A stretch of 64,000 bases of DNA from Steinernema hermaphroditum (lineage: Eukaryota > Nematoda > Chromadorea > Rhabditida > Steinernematidae), in the NCBI GenBank assembly GCA_030435675.1, contig CM059624.1, forward strand, positions 2,070,769-2,134,768. Reading direction: 5' to 3'. Under the pieces are notes generated by a model, which did not search any database, had not been told where the DNA came from, and was given only the letters and a program-made list of their open reading frames with translations. How positions within the stretch are numbered: position 1 is the first letter of the stretch; the number at the start of each line of letters is the position of its first letter. Made by a program: the position numbers and the translations under genes. Positions 20,395 to 33,900 of this stretch are shown in pieces.

Positions 20395-20697
20395 TCTGAA
20401 AAATAAACAATGAGTGTTACTACGAGATGATCAGAACATTTCTAGATAGCCGGCGACAGGGAACGATTGCACAAGTAAAACCGATCCCCACTGAACAACT
20501 TAGAGATGGAATTTGAAAACTAAACGAGCTGATGGAATTAAAAAAAAGTTTGCAGGATTTGCAGTGCGAGCGTAATGAGTTCGCTGGGTCTCGCAGTGAT
20601 ACTCAAATTCAATCAGAATAAAAGTCACACACGGTCATCGCGTGTGGCACAGAGCGGTAGGCTGGGGAAGTTCGGGTAACGTTTATTCCAACACAGG

Positions 20698-20912
20698 TTA
20701 GAACTGACTCCTCCTCTGCTGTTGTAGAGGAAGCGTCCAATTCTCGTTCTCGGCTTCATACCCTCCAACACCGTTACTTATTATATCTTCGAAATGTGCC
20801 GCATAACTCCCATCGTTTGGTTCGAGATCGTCAATTTCAGTGTTTGCGGTATTCGCTGCGTCAATCTGATGACCATGGCGACTACGTTCTGTGACCTTTG
20901 TCAGCGAAATTC
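20698..20912 (-). CDS. Orphan 3' exon of an unidentified gene
   Basis: The - strand stays open for about 70 codons (...NTEIDDLEPNDGSYAAHFED...) to a stop at 20698, followed by AATAAA, and looks like a real terminal exon. The upstream side runs into tRNA-Pro pair F, and no start exon is visible on this strand beyond it. It may be a truncated gene or one with small unseen exons. Confidence 0.3.
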
Positions 20913-20945
20913 CAGGAACGACAAGAAAAAAATGGGAAAAGATTC

Positions 20946-21017
20946 GGGCTGAGCCGGGGATTGATCCCGGGACCTCTCGCACCCTAAGCGAGAATCATAC
21001 CACTAGACCACTCAGCC
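20946..21017 (-). tRNA. tRNA-Pro(AGG)
   Basis: Complete 72-nt copy; left arm of pair F. Confidence 0.93.
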
Positions 21018-21121
21018 GTTGCCTTTTTCCTTCCTCGATGATCTTCTCCTCCAGGGGTATTGATGACCTATTTAATTGAAACTCTCGACGGACCTTCCTT
21101 CCACGGGTGCGCAGATTTCAT

Positions 21122-21193
21122 GGCTGAGTGGTCTAGTGGTATGATTCTCGCTTAGGGTGCGAGAGGTCCCGGGATCAATCCCCGGCTCAGCCC
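21122..21193 (+). tRNA. tRNA-Pro(AGG)
   Basis: Complete 72-nt copy; right arm of pair F, followed by GAACTTTTAC. Confidence 0.93.
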
Positions 21194-21269
21194 GAACTTT
21201 TACATCTCTTACCAATAAAGTTGTTTATTTTGATACTTCTTTCGTGGAGTTACTCATCCTCCTTGCTAT

Positions 21270-21836
21270 ATGACTTATATTGAGTCATCGGCCCTATTAG
21301 CCAAGTCACCGGATCGTCTGACGTCCCTCCACTCGGGCTTATCGTCTTCGACGTCAATGCTTCATCCAAACGACCTCCGAAGGCGGAAGCTCCTCCGGAC
21401 GAGTTCCGCTGCGAAATACCGTCACAATCCTCTAAGCCACGGGATTTTCTTTTCAGCTGCTGTCTCCCAGGTCCTTCGCAGTTTTTTGATGCTTCCCAGC
21501 CCCGGGGTGTTCGGTTATTCGATTGCCGTCCTTCTCGTTCTTTGGCTAGTGCTCATCTTTATCGGTATCGTACTCCGTTTCACCGTTATTAGAACCTCAT
21601 CGGAGCCCTGGAATACTGTCGACTACGCATGTAATCCTCGCCTTTCCATCTCCACAATTGCATCATTCCCCGATCTGCCCCAGATCGTCATTGATGAGCC
21701 TCCAGGTACAGTATCTTCTTCGCAATACGAACTCGGTGCCTCAGATTACGAGGAGTCTCGGACGTCGCCATGCCCCTCTTATGAGGTAACCATAGCGACT
21801 TGTCCATCCCTTGATCTCCTCACTGTAGTCACCTAA
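21270..21836 (+). CDS. Unknown single-pass membrane protein
   Basis: Single-exon ORF of 188 aa, not recognised. A basic, Ser-rich N-terminal part is followed by one strong transmembrane segment at about residues 91-115 (YSIAVLLVLWLVLIFIGIVL) and an acidic, Ser/Pro/Tyr-rich tail. There is no signal peptide. The order basic-TM-acidic suggests a type II or tail-in protein, but topology is uncertain. The start is 76 bp after the tRNA-Pro of pair F. Confidence 0.5.
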   Translation: MTYIESSALLAKSPDRLTSLHSGLSSSTSMLHPNDLRRRKLLRTSSAAKYRHNPLSHGIFFSAAVSQVLRSFLMLPSPGVFGYSIAVLLVLWLVLIFIGIVLRFTVIRTSSEPWNTVDYACNPRLSISTIASFPDLPQIVIDEPPGTVSSSQYELGASDYEESRTSPCPSYEVTIATCPSLDLLTVVT

Positions 21837-21989
21837 AGCCTTTTGTTTTCTCTATTTGATATTTGATCTATCTTATGTTATCTGATCAAATCCCTGCTCC
21901 ATTTGTCAATTTATATGTGAAGCTGTGATATAGTAACAGTCGTTCCCGGGTCTTCTGATCAGTTTCTTCCCCGGTGACGTCGCCATCTT

Positions 21990-24900
21990 CTAGTGCAGGG
22001 CGCCCGCTTGGGCACAGATATGCTCCGAAGTCTCTGCGGAGTCGAGGATCTCCGTCGGCGAGCATTCCGATAGTGTCTTCAGAAGAAAGACGTCTTCAGA
22101 CCTGCAGAGAAGCTAGAATCATATAAAGAGAGGACCCACCGTTGGGACTCCTCGACGAAAGCGTCGAAGTCGGCGCCCACAGAGGGGAGGTCATCGCTTG
22201 ATGAGAGCAACACTGGCTGTAGCTGCAAAATAAACGATAGAAAGTGACCGTGCTCAGCAAGAGTCTAACCCCCTCGAGTGCTGAAGGTGGAAGGGCATCC
22301 AAAGGTAGGCGCGTATCGAAGAAGAGACGGAAGGCGTCGTGGAGGGGCGATTTGATGCTGAAAGGAGTCGCGATCGTCGCCTGATCGTTCTCGAAGGCGA
22401 CTTCTCGGTGGAGCACTGGAAGGAAAGATACGGGAACGACGCCGTCGAAATCTTCCACCACCTGAATGGGTATCTAGAGGGAAGGAGGAAAGTGGGTCTA
22501 CCAAGGCAGTCCCTGATTTTATGGCGGAGACGACAGCGCTATTCAGGGCGGGGCTCTTCCACGAAATCACTGCGGAGTTTCCGAAGAGAGCAGCGATGGT
22601 GTTGGGCAGAGAAATACGATCGGTATCTGTAGAGATGAGTGGCCATTTGCGGTAGAAAGAAGTCGATCTACAGGGAGGGTTAAGCGAGCACAAAGAAGAG
22701 ATAAACCTGAAGTAGTCAAGGAGATAAAAGCTGCGCTTCGAGACGCGTTCGTCGAAGGGAATCGGGGCTTCCTGGAGGATCGTCTTACACTCCACGACGA
22801 TCTTCTGCAAAGACGCTTTAGGAGAGTCATCCTTTCAGGAGATTACCAAAGAGTTCTGGAAGTTCTCCGGAAGACACAATACATGGGCCACGGCAAGAAG
22901 GGCGCAACTCCCTGTCAACGTCTCTAGCTGCTTCTGCGCCTTCTCCTCCTCCGCCTTCCATCTCTCCGCTACCACACGCATCGCCTGTGCGATTCTAGCA
23001 CTCCGGCTACGGTAGTCGATGACTCTGCGGCTGTTAGAGACACGCTCTTCCATGCGAGCAATTCCTTCCTCGAGTCGTTCCTTCAGCTCCCGGAGACGTT
23101 TCCTCTCGTTGCGTAGAAAGTCGACGTTGACCTGTTTCTCTGCGATTTCCCTTTGGAGGTGGACGACGGCGTCGGATTCCTTTCGTACGGACTCCCGGGC
23201 ACTGGAAGAGAGCTTCGAAAGGGCACTTCAAGGGGAGCCTACTTCACGAGGGTGATCGTCGCGAACACCCACTCGCAGAGGTGCGCCGCCACGGGAGATT
23301 CGGATTCAAGCTTCGGCACACGGAATTCCCGATTCTCCGTGTAGCGCTTCAGCTTCTTGAGCGTCTCGGCGGAGACGGTCTCCACACGGAACTCGGCCAC
23401 GCGTCTATGGAGCTCAAAAGTGCGAAGAAGGGGGGCCGATTGCGTCCACGTCTCGAGGGTATTCCGTTCTGAAGATACGGTAAGTAGGCAGGTGGTTATG
23501 GCAGCGCTGACTGGGGACAAAGGAGGGATCTAGGAGGACGCGTAGCGCCTCCACGGAGTACTTTGCCGCCAAGGAGGGCTTTGCCGATGCCGCGAATCTC
23601 TTCAGTTGCGCCGCCGAGTGCTTTTCGAGTTTTGAAGTCGCTTCAGTGAACGCTTTCGCCGGTGCCTGGAAAAGGGTTAAACCCACCATCGATAGTAACC
23701 CACCCTCAGGGTGTTATCGACCTTCTTCTCGATCCGTGCGTTCTTCTCCTCCCGCTCCTTCAGCGACGCTTCTTCTTCGATAACCTTCTGGAATGGCGCA
23801 TGTCTTCTCTACCCAGAACTACTTAGCTTTACCGTCTCGAAAAGGTCTAATTGAGAGTTGGTGACGTTAAGATCCCTTTTCAGGAGGAGGAGCTCGATTT
23901 TGTCGTCGTCAAGGCGACGAAGAAGCTCCTCGGTGCTCTGACGACCTCCCTGGTCCCCTAGGGACTCCACGACGGACAAGGTGTGAAAGGAGGCGCTGAA
24001 GAGTTGTTGCCGATTCTCCAAGAATCTGAAGGGGAGTTATGAGTTTAAAGGGCAGAGAGTACAAGGCAGGACTGTTTCTTCCGATTGAAGGTGCGCGTGA
24101 ATAGATCGAAGATGGCGAACAGTTGATTTGGAGGGCTTGAATGCTGCGAGGCGATTCGATTTGTCCGAAGCACCTTGACGGAGCTCGCGTGCATCTCCCT
24201 CAAAGTCCTGTCCACGAGAACACGGTCGTCGACCTCCGCCTCCGAGAGGATCTTCGCCAGCATCTCGTCGAGTTTTGTGGAATCAATTGGCTGAATTGAG
24301 GATTTCGAGGATCGGGAGGGGACGTTTAGTCACCTGGAAGTAATCGACAGTGCACCACTTGAAGAGAGGAGCAAGACCGGGATCGACGACGAAAACAAAG
24401 TGAAGCAAGTCGGAGATCCTCGAAGCCAGGGTGTCCCGAAGAACGGTGACGTCTTTAAGGGTGTCCAGTGGCAAAAGACAGGTGATGCGCTGTCCAGGAA
24501 GTCGGATTCCGTTGGACTGCATCGCTGATGTGAGCTGCTTCTCGCTCTCGAGAATCGTCTGTCCCAGGGAGAGGACCGCCTGCTCCGAGAGGAGCTCATC
24601 CAGCATCGGCCTCTGGAGCCATCTTCTCAATGTCGCGATACAGTGCGCCAAATTCTCACCGCGATCCTTCTGAATTTCATAGATGCCGACTCGGCTTGAT
24701 TTCGCAATCGGAGCCGAGCCGCGAGCCGGCTCCGGCTCAGACCACCCGCCCCGGCTCGCAATACCCGAGCCGTCCACTCCAGCCAAACCCAAGTCATCCA
24801 CTCACCTTCGAGTCCAATTTCACCACCACCATAAGGGGATGATTTGAGCGTGCCACAATGGGAATCACCTCGGAAATGGTCGCCTTCCAGCTCCTTTCGG

Positions 24901-27900
24901 CTGTCTCAGCACTGGCGAAATCCCAATGAGCATGGAGGATCTGCCCATAGACGCCGAAGCTAGCGACGAGGATGCAGCCAGAGCGAGAGACGCCCCGACT
25001 GCCCACAAGTGCCGCGTGCTCGGCGCTCTGTCTACAGACGCGCATCAGACGCTGGCAGTGCTCGCTGACGTAGCTAAAGAAGACGGCAATCATTGCCGTA
25101 GCATCACGTTCTACGTACTCGGTTACGGCGACATCGACGCGGGCGTCGGCATGTCCCCGAGAGCCCTCGTAGACAACGTTCTCGACGGCACGGTTCAGGG
25201 CCGCCCTATCACTAACGGCGTAATAGCCGAGGCCATCGATGGAGTCAACGGTAAGCAGTTCCGAGAAGAGGAGCGAGCCGAGACGCTCTACCTGTCCCGC
25301 TACCGTATCCTCAACGGTAACCTTTCCCTTCTCTTGCTCCGGTGATCCGAAGTCGTCCTCTTCAAAGCGACGCTCTTCTAGTGCCTCGAAAAGAGAGGCC
25401 ACTGGTGTGCTGACGGTGGAGATGAGCTCGATCCGCAGCGCTTCGAGTGCCTCCTTTCGCCTCCGATGCCCAAGAGCGTCGGTAGTGACGCGGATCACCT
25501 CGTGACACCAAAGACGTATCATCGAAATGACGTCTGGGACGTTGACGGAGAAGGCGAACTGGAAGCCCTTGGCGAGACGAACCATAGTCGGCCACAGGTC
25601 CATCTGAAGAACATCGTCATCCTCGTCGGCAAATGGTCCTAACCTGGAGATTCTGAATGAGATTCACTGAAGCGGTCGCCATCGGGCCGATGATCGTCTG
25701 GTACTCCGAAGAGAACGTCCTGAAGATTCTTTCTAGAATCTAAGGCTGCTTCACTCACTTGACGCTCAAATTCCATTCGAAAAGCTGCTCGAGAACGGTA
25801 ACGGCGTCTTCGTAGACTGTCTCCTTCACTGGAATCACAGCGACTTTTCCCGAAAGAAGCTCCTGGCGTCGGCATCGTTTCAGCTCCGTCTCCTCCATCA
25901 CTAGTATCAGCTAAAGTGGATATTTAAGTGGTGCTTTGCGGACCGTGGTTCGGAGAAGGTCCAGGAGGGGCACAAGAACGCACAATCTGAGGACATAATC
26001 AATCATCATTCACCAATCCATCTGATCCGAGGATAGATGCCAAACAAAAATGGCTAATATTTATGCCCCGACCCAATACAAGGGATACGGTACCTGGACA
26101 TTGGTCTTCCAGTGCACCGGGGTGCCGCTCTCCATGACGAGATTCTGGTCGAGGAACATCTCTAACAGAGGGGTGAGAGCGTCGTCGAAACGGACGTCGT
26201 CGACTATGAGCACCTGAATGGGCGTCAACCATTCGGGCTTCTTCGGTTTCTCACCGGTCGGCGCTTTGGATTCAGAGCGCGCATCGTGTGGTGGAACTTC
26301 TTCTGCATCACCTCCAGGCGCCGTCGATCGAAGGGCGAAAAGCGGACGAAGTCGAAGGTGTCGTCAATGCTGGAGAGGTGAGCGACGAGCTCGCGCAAAA
26401 GAGTGCTCTTTCCGGAGAGTGGGGGCCCCGTGATCACGAGGTTTGCCTTTCGGTCGATGAAGTGCGTGATGGCGTAGGAGAGAAGGCGATCCACGGCTGG
26501 ATAGCAGATCTGAAGGAAGACGATTTGGATATCACTAAGGCCTCTTACGAAGACTTGACTGAGCGCGAGGTCCTTCTTTGTGTTCGAGGAGACAGTGGGC
26601 TCGTCTGTCCATCGCACCCATCGGCCAAAGTCCTATAAGGATGCTGTAGAAAAAGTAATCAAAGGGGAAAGGACCATTTTGGAGAGTTTCCACTCGCTCG
26701 TCTTCTCGGGAAGGCGGACTGAATAGGAGAGGTCGCGGTCGGCCTCGGCGACGAGCTCCGCTACTTGGGCGTCGACGACGGCGTTGGGCACGTCGGAGAA
26801 GAGGACGAGCCAGTTGACTGCGGTGGAGCAGAGCTTCGAGCGGAATAGCTCCAGGCAGTTCGAGGGGAAGGCGAAGGGAAGCGCCTCCAGCATGCTCTAA
26901 AGGGTTCAATTGGTCTCAATAGAGACGGCGGGACAAGGCACCTCCTTGCAGAGGTCGATAAAGAGACGCGCGTCGGTGAAGGGCTTCTTGGATACGTTAT
27001 CGAAGAGTGGAAGCACGATCCGCTCAAAACAGTCAATGACGACCTTCTCGAAGTCGGGGTCCTTCAGCAACGCGCGTAGATTCGGCCTCAGAACGCTCCA
27101 GAGATCGTGGAGAGGAGTCTCGACCCGGGAGTCCATCACGATAGTTCGAATATCGAAGCGAGAGAGCCACTCTGTGATGAGACCCTAGAAGGGACGTTAG
27201 GCAATGACGGAGACGCCCTTACGCTACTCTCCGGTACGCAGAGGACGAAGCGGACATTGGAAGGGGCGTAGAAGTTGCTCCCATCGGGGAGCGTCATGAA
27301 GGCGTAAGGGAACGAGTCGACGCCTTCGGAGCAGAAGAGGGAGCCGATGAAGGAGAAATGCTCGAAGAACCGTCGATGCCCGTAGAAGATAACGTAGCGG
27401 AGAGGGCATGATCCTACTGATACGCGACGCGCCGAAGAGGCTTCCGAGGGCGTGGGGGAGACGTCGCCGCCCCGCGATATCTGAGCGTCCATCTTCATCG
27501 ACTCCTTCAAGTTGCGAAGAAGGAATCCGCCCGTTCCGGTAGCGAATTCGACGTCCGAGGCGACGATCTGATTCTGCGTGAAGGCGTCGAAGTAGATCCA
27601 AGTTAACTATAGGGAGACGTCCAAATAGAGGCACTCTATGGACCTACCAGAGCATCAGAGGCCTGCATGGCTTCAGTAAGGGTTGATTTCGCGACGGCAC
27701 CGACGCAGGCGACACAAGGGAAGGTTCGTCCACCGTCGAGGAACATCTGGAGGAGCGACTCGGCGATCGACTTCTTGAGCGTCGATCGCCGACGACGCAT
27801 CGAGCTTCGCCGCGTGCCCGGCGAGGAGCCTGTCGACACCTTAAAATGAGGGATTTTGTGACCCGATCAATGTAGGAACTTACATCTAGGCCGCTGGGGC

Positions 27901-30900
27901 TAATGGTAATCCGATTCGCCGACCTCTCGCTCTCTGAACCGACAAGCGACTCGGCGAGGAACGTTGCCCTCTCTACTTCATCGCCTTCGGTTGTAGAGCG
28001 GCTCATTGAGTGCAGGAGCAGGCGGGGGAAGGCTACAAATCCGAAGTGAAGAGGGAGTACGTGAAAGACCCACGTGGAAGACGCCTTGATCGAAGCTTCG
28101 CAAAAAGGAACTTCCTCACTGCGTCGGTCAGTTGGTCGATATTCTCGAGAACGAAGAGGACGCAGTTCTGGTGCACCGCCTCAACGACCAAGTCCATCAC
28201 CTCAAGCGATTTTTATATACGAAAAATAGGATTATAAGCACCTTCTGGTCAAGAAGAGCATGACAACTAACGAAGTGCACAGAGCACAAGAGAGCCAGAG
28301 TCATCTGCTTGACTAGATAGCGACTGTCCAAGACGGAACCTTGACTGATCGGCACTAGGCATGAGGCCCACTTCTTCGCGAAGACGTCACTGAAAGGGAG
28401 CTTCGAAGAAGAGGATGGGGCACTGACTTTAGTGGCCGAAGACAAAAGCTGACAGAGAAGTCGAGAAGGAGAGGAATTGCCGTGGCTGACGATCTCAGAG
28501 AGAAGTAAACATGTCCATCCTAAAGAGCGCTGTTCAAAGGACTTCAGTTTGGAGATACCTTCTGCTTGTAGAGCAAAGGCGAATCGGTGTTCCCAGAAGC
28601 ACATAGATCGTAGAGATTCTGGAGAAGGCGCGGCACGAATCCCGAGAGGTTTTGACTATCGATCAGCGCTTCTAGCTCGCGATTCAGATACGCATCTACG
28701 GCCTTCTCGACAAGCTGGAGAAGATCGACGACATCGCCGTCTTCGATGATACCCCTCTTCACTTCCGGCAGCTCCACGTGCTCCCCATCGAAGGTAACCA
28801 CGCCCAAGCAGTCGTTTGCAGTGAGCTTCAGCTCGCGCGTGAATGGGAAACATTCTCTACGGAGCACAGCGAGACGTTTCTCATGACTTGTTTTGGAGAG
28901 TATCTTCAGAAGATCGCCGTCCGATAGGAGACAAATGCGCGGGTTTCTTCGCTTCACTCGCTCGAAGAACGCTTTGATTCCCTAGAAGATTCACTTCAGG
29001 CAGTCTCACAGGAAGACTTACCTGTAGCATAGTGGTTAGGTGTCCACGAATTGAACGAAGCCAGCAGACGGCGTGTTTCTCCTCGACGATCTGCGTTACC
29101 GTAGGATGCTTCTCGACGAAACGGTCGAAGAGTCTCCAGTGCTTCGCGCACTTTCGGAACTCGGCGAATTCCGTGTGGAGAGCGCCTTCCACCGAAGTTC
29201 CTTTCAAAAGAGGCGCGAACCGAAGCCACTCGCTTAGTAGCCAGCTCCATTCCTCCAGATGACGATAAAGTTCCTCCAGAACGCTGATCCATCGTCTAAA
29301 CACTATCTTGATCGTTTTTAAGGCAAGCCACAACTACTGGTTTACAAAATTGCTTAGGATAGCATTTCTAAGAGGACACGACATACCAGCTTGAGAGATG
29401 ACCTTTGATGACCATTTTTGAGCCTGCCTATCATACTATGTCCCATTATATGTCTTGTATAGGGTTGGCATTCGAGTCAGAAAACGCCGAGTCACCGAGT
29501 CGAGTCGAGTCGAGTCGAGTCGGACTTTCCGAGTCGAGTCGAGTCACCGAGTCGAGTCGGATTTTTCGAGTCGAGTCGAGTCGAGTCACCGAGACATTTT
29601 TTAACTCCATAAAAGTGATCAATCATAGCGCGGCGGGACTCAGAACTTTGAACTATCGTATTGAAAAAGCGAATATTTCGTACGTTTGCTCTTCGCTTTC
29701 AATGCCATGGTGTTTGATTTAATGTCCTGTGTGTCGAGAATGCATCGGCCATGGCCATGACAGATGCAGTCTAATTCATGGCCATGGCCATCCAGCGGCT
29801 ATTCAACCAACTAGGTAGAAATGCTGACAGGATAGCCATGGATCAGACCTGCCTTTTCCGATACTTAGATAGAACGCAACCACAGGTCTACCTCAACCGT
29901 ACTAATCCATGAGCTAGACACAGCCAGACCCCGAGTCTCGAATCAATTTGCATAACGGGACGAAGAAACAGTAAGCAGAATCCCTCTGAAACCGCTTCAC
30001 TAGAAGTAATCAGAAATGTGAGACGGTAGTTTCGAACAGATCACCCTGATTGCCAAGTAACCGTATTACGGTACGCACGACAGTTTCAATGGCGCTCGCG
30101 GCCGCGATCGAATTGTGGGTCTCAGCACGCTGTGACTGAGCGCTTCTGTGAAAAAAACTCGACTGAAAGGTCGCTTTCAGTCGAGTCGGACCACGCCGAG
30201 TCGAGTCGAGTCGAGTCGGACTTGGCCGAGTCACCGAGTCGAGTCGAGTCGAGTCGGACTTGGCCGAGTCACCGAGTCGAGTCGAGTCAAAAAAGGCGAC
30301 TCGAACTCGACTCGACTCGACTCGAAGTGCCAACCCTAGTCTTGTAAACCATGGATACAGTGATTCGTCCCAGTTTGCAAGAAACAGGAATCGGTGTGTG
30401 CATGGTCCGCGCTGGCCAAATCTTTCCAATGGCTTTTAAGTGCTTTGCTTTTCGAGATTGAAATCTGCTGTGAAGAAACGACTAAGAGCAGCAAAAGGGA
30501 AAGTATGACTAACGATAACCAGAAAATGGCTAATCAGTGTGGGTCCACCATGATCATTTGTTTCCGTGCTCAGATTGTCGCCAGTATTGAATAAGGCCGC
30601 AGGTGATCCGAGACGGTTTCCTTCACTGTCAATTGTAAAAATAGTTCAAATGGCACCCTCTGAATCCTTCAAATCGGAAACAAAAGAAAAACTTAAAATA
30701 TACGTTCATTGAAGCCATTCTGGTGCTCATTTTTGACCCTGCCTATCACATTATACTTGTAAACCATGTTTCTGTGTGTGGTCCACCCTGATCTATGAGG
30801 AAATAAATGAAAAAAAAACGAGAAAATACGGATAAATAACGAAAATGGCAAATCAATGTGGGTGATACCATGATCACACCATGATCAAATCGTCTCCAAG

Positions 30901-33900
30901 TGAGCTGACACGGTTTAGGATTCCTTCACTGTTATACTAGTGCATAAGTCCATTAGATGGCACCTCATATTAACACGGACGTCCTCGACGACCACGTCCA
31001 CAGGCTCGTCGAATCCACGCATGCGTTCGGCGTGCACCTTCGCCTTCCTCTTCAGTGCTTCGAGGTTCGTCGGAAATCGAATCGACCACAGATCTTCCTT
31101 CGTCTCCATCGCAAAAGTTGTCTACAGTACTCGGTGGTCAAGATCAAAACCTTCAAGATACCTCCTCCCAGAACCCGTAGATCTGCTGGATCTGCTCCAG
31201 AATCGCCGCCTCTCTGTCGGCCGCGAAAGCGATTTGCTTTAGCGGTCCGATGAATCTCTCGAGTCGAAGATCGCAAATCTGGGCGACCGTGGCGGATGCG
31301 AACTGCCCCAAGTCGATACCTGAAGATTCGTGTCACTGCTATCTTTCCACTACCGTACCCCACCACACACATCACTCATCTTCTTCCAGTGCCGTTCCAT
31401 GATGGACGCGTTGCCGATGACCTCGACGATTTCGAACTTCTCCTTTAGCGTCTCCACTTCCATGGAGACCTGCACGACGAAGTGCCGGAGGGACTTCAGT
31501 TTCTCGACCTTTTCGTCGCAGTCTCGCAGAACGTGAGCGAACTTCTCGACGAACGCCCTCCCTTCGGCCACTTTTGCGCCTCTTCGCGAGCTCTCCATGA
31601 ATTCTCTGAATTGAGGACATGGGTTTCTGGCTGAGACCAGCCAACAAACAGCTGAAAATCGTAGAAGTTCTTTGCCCATTCGAAGAGCACCTGAACGTGA
31701 GAGAGATTTGCTGCTTGGAGGCATACGTCCCCGTCGTGTGTTTTTGGCATCTCGAGAACCTAGGTAGGTAATACTGTAGTGAGTTGGAAACGAACCACGG
31801 CCACCAACGGACCGATACATATCAATTGTGTGTCACTTCTACAAATGTATGTATAGTAGGCGCAGTGGGTAGCGAGTCTGCCCATAAATTTTTAGGTTTT
31901 TGTTCGAATCCTTCCCGAGCTTTTCTTTTTGTTTCTTTTTTCGCTCTAAGAGCACACAAAACACTTTTTTTGCGAAGATTTCCACACTTCCGATTGTCAC
32001 TGTCTACACATAACATCAGTTTACGCGCTAAGGCCTATAGTTTGGCACCGGAGTCTTCCCGATTGGAACCGAAGTATCCCTGAATACACACGTATATAAT
32101 GAAAGTTCCATGTCTACCGTACCGATTTCCAACTTTCCACCCCAAAAGTCACCATTATCAAAGCTAACCTCTTCAAACTGGTTAAGCGTAGTGACCAGAT
32201 CAGCCACGTTCTGCACGTCGGGGCGCAGCTTCTTCACTTCTTCCAGGTAGGTCTCCACAGCGCGAGTGTCGAAGAAGACCATTGTCCTTTTGAGACGATC
32301 CGCCACCTCACCTATCTCCTTTTTCACGCCGACGGCACGACTCCGAACGAATTGCTTAAAGACATGGATGCGACGGTCGAAGAAGGCGGAGTGTTCGGCC
32401 ATCTGCCGGGGAATCAGTATTCGCAACGCGGCCACCTCCATCACGAAATCGTAGTCGGCGCCGTCGAATCTGATCGACTTTAAGAGAAGATTCTCCAACT
32501 TCATTGGACTCAAGGTGTACCTGCGCGTAGCGGAACATCTTGTCGATGGTGTGCAGAAGACCGGCGACCGCCCTCGGAAGATACTCTTTGGAAAGCTTCA
32601 CTACTTGCGCCTGAACAGGGGGTTTACAAGAACGGTAGTACGGTATACGGTAGTACCCTGTTGGAGAGCATTGCAATTGGGTCCATGGATCGGAAATTAA
32701 CAACCTTCCCGAATCGGAAGAAATCGTCGTAAATTTCGCGCAAGTTCCTTCAATCAGGGAGATTTTGAAAAAGACGCCGAAGACGACCCACCTCCGAATG
32801 CTTTCGACGATCCTCTCAGTACACTCTGCGACTATATCGGTGGCTCTTTTCTGAAGTTCGTCCCACACTTTGCTCATGTCGACGATGAAGATAGCCCGGG
32901 AGACGGTCTATGAATGGGGCGTTAATAGTTTAGCCAACAGTAGGTAATCAACAATCTTTTAAACTGAACCAGTGGGGGCAATTGGGGCATTTTGGAGAAA
33001 AGAGGTCCTACAGTGGAAGCTTAAGGCGAAGTAAGAAGATTACCGAGAGATAAATCAAGCGGAGAAAAATGAGCTTGTCGTAAGGGTCAATGTAGCCTTT
33101 ATAAAGCCAAACCCAAATTGGTTTGGTGCCCCGCGCCAAACCTTATCAAAGGCCGGCCCAATCGAATGCAATGGCTGAGGGTTCTATCTTAATGAGTAGC
33201 TCTATAGTAGCTCCCTTTCCACTCCAACGCTCATATTGGGTTGATGCATTGAAAATGAGCCCCTTGGTAAACATCCTTTATTTTTACAATATTTACTCCT
33301 GGGGTATAATTGATTGGTGCGTTGTTGAGTACATTTAGCTCTCACTCTACATCATCATTGGCGGCTTGTCCGTTACATTCCTCTTGATGTTGGGGGTCTA
33401 TTTTGTTTTTATGATCATTTTTTGGCACCTCGAGATGGCGAAATACGAAGTGATGTATGGACTTCCTATGGTAGCATTTGTGTGATGGACGGTGACTGCC
33501 TTCTACCACGTACATCCTTGGTTCTTGCCTATTGAATGCACCTACCGCTGCGGTCGTCGTATATCACAGCATGGGCTAACTCAAAAAGATGGCCGTTTCG
33601 GATCACCATGTTCCATCAACTCCAATGTTTCCAAATGGTTAAGTACTATAACAGGGAACGGGGACATGCAGCAGATAGCCATCGCTCACAGCTATCATGC
33701 CCACATAGTGACTTCACGAGCTCATTTCTACTTTAAGGAAAAAGAGGCCAAATGTAGAAAAAATGGCCCTTGTATTCCTAAAAAATACGACTCTCCGAGG
33801 CCGTGTATTTTCAAGTTGACCCCCACAAAGGCTCTCCACTTTGAGCTGTGAGACTCATGTTCGTTGTTCGTATAGAGCTCTGTTAGCTCTATCTTACTGT

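Larger units (their letters stand above)
20946..21193. repeat. tRNA-Pro head-to-head pair element, copy F
   Basis: 104-bp spacer in the inverted orientation, as in copy C. It separates an orphan exon (-) from a membrane-protein ORF (+). Confidence 0.87.

Noticed and set aside
24926..25345. + strand open frame of 139 codons
   Set aside because: Antisense to a dynein exon, and the - strand frame fits the family.
29489..29590. Possible CRISPR-like or satellite array
   Set aside because: Eukaryotic sequence, a 5-bp repeat unit without unique spacers, and confined within a transposon with TSDs.
30132..30347. VESSRVESSR-type open frames (also 29405-29722 and 30010-30429)
   Set aside because: They are readings of the GAGTC pentamer arrays in the hAT-type element.
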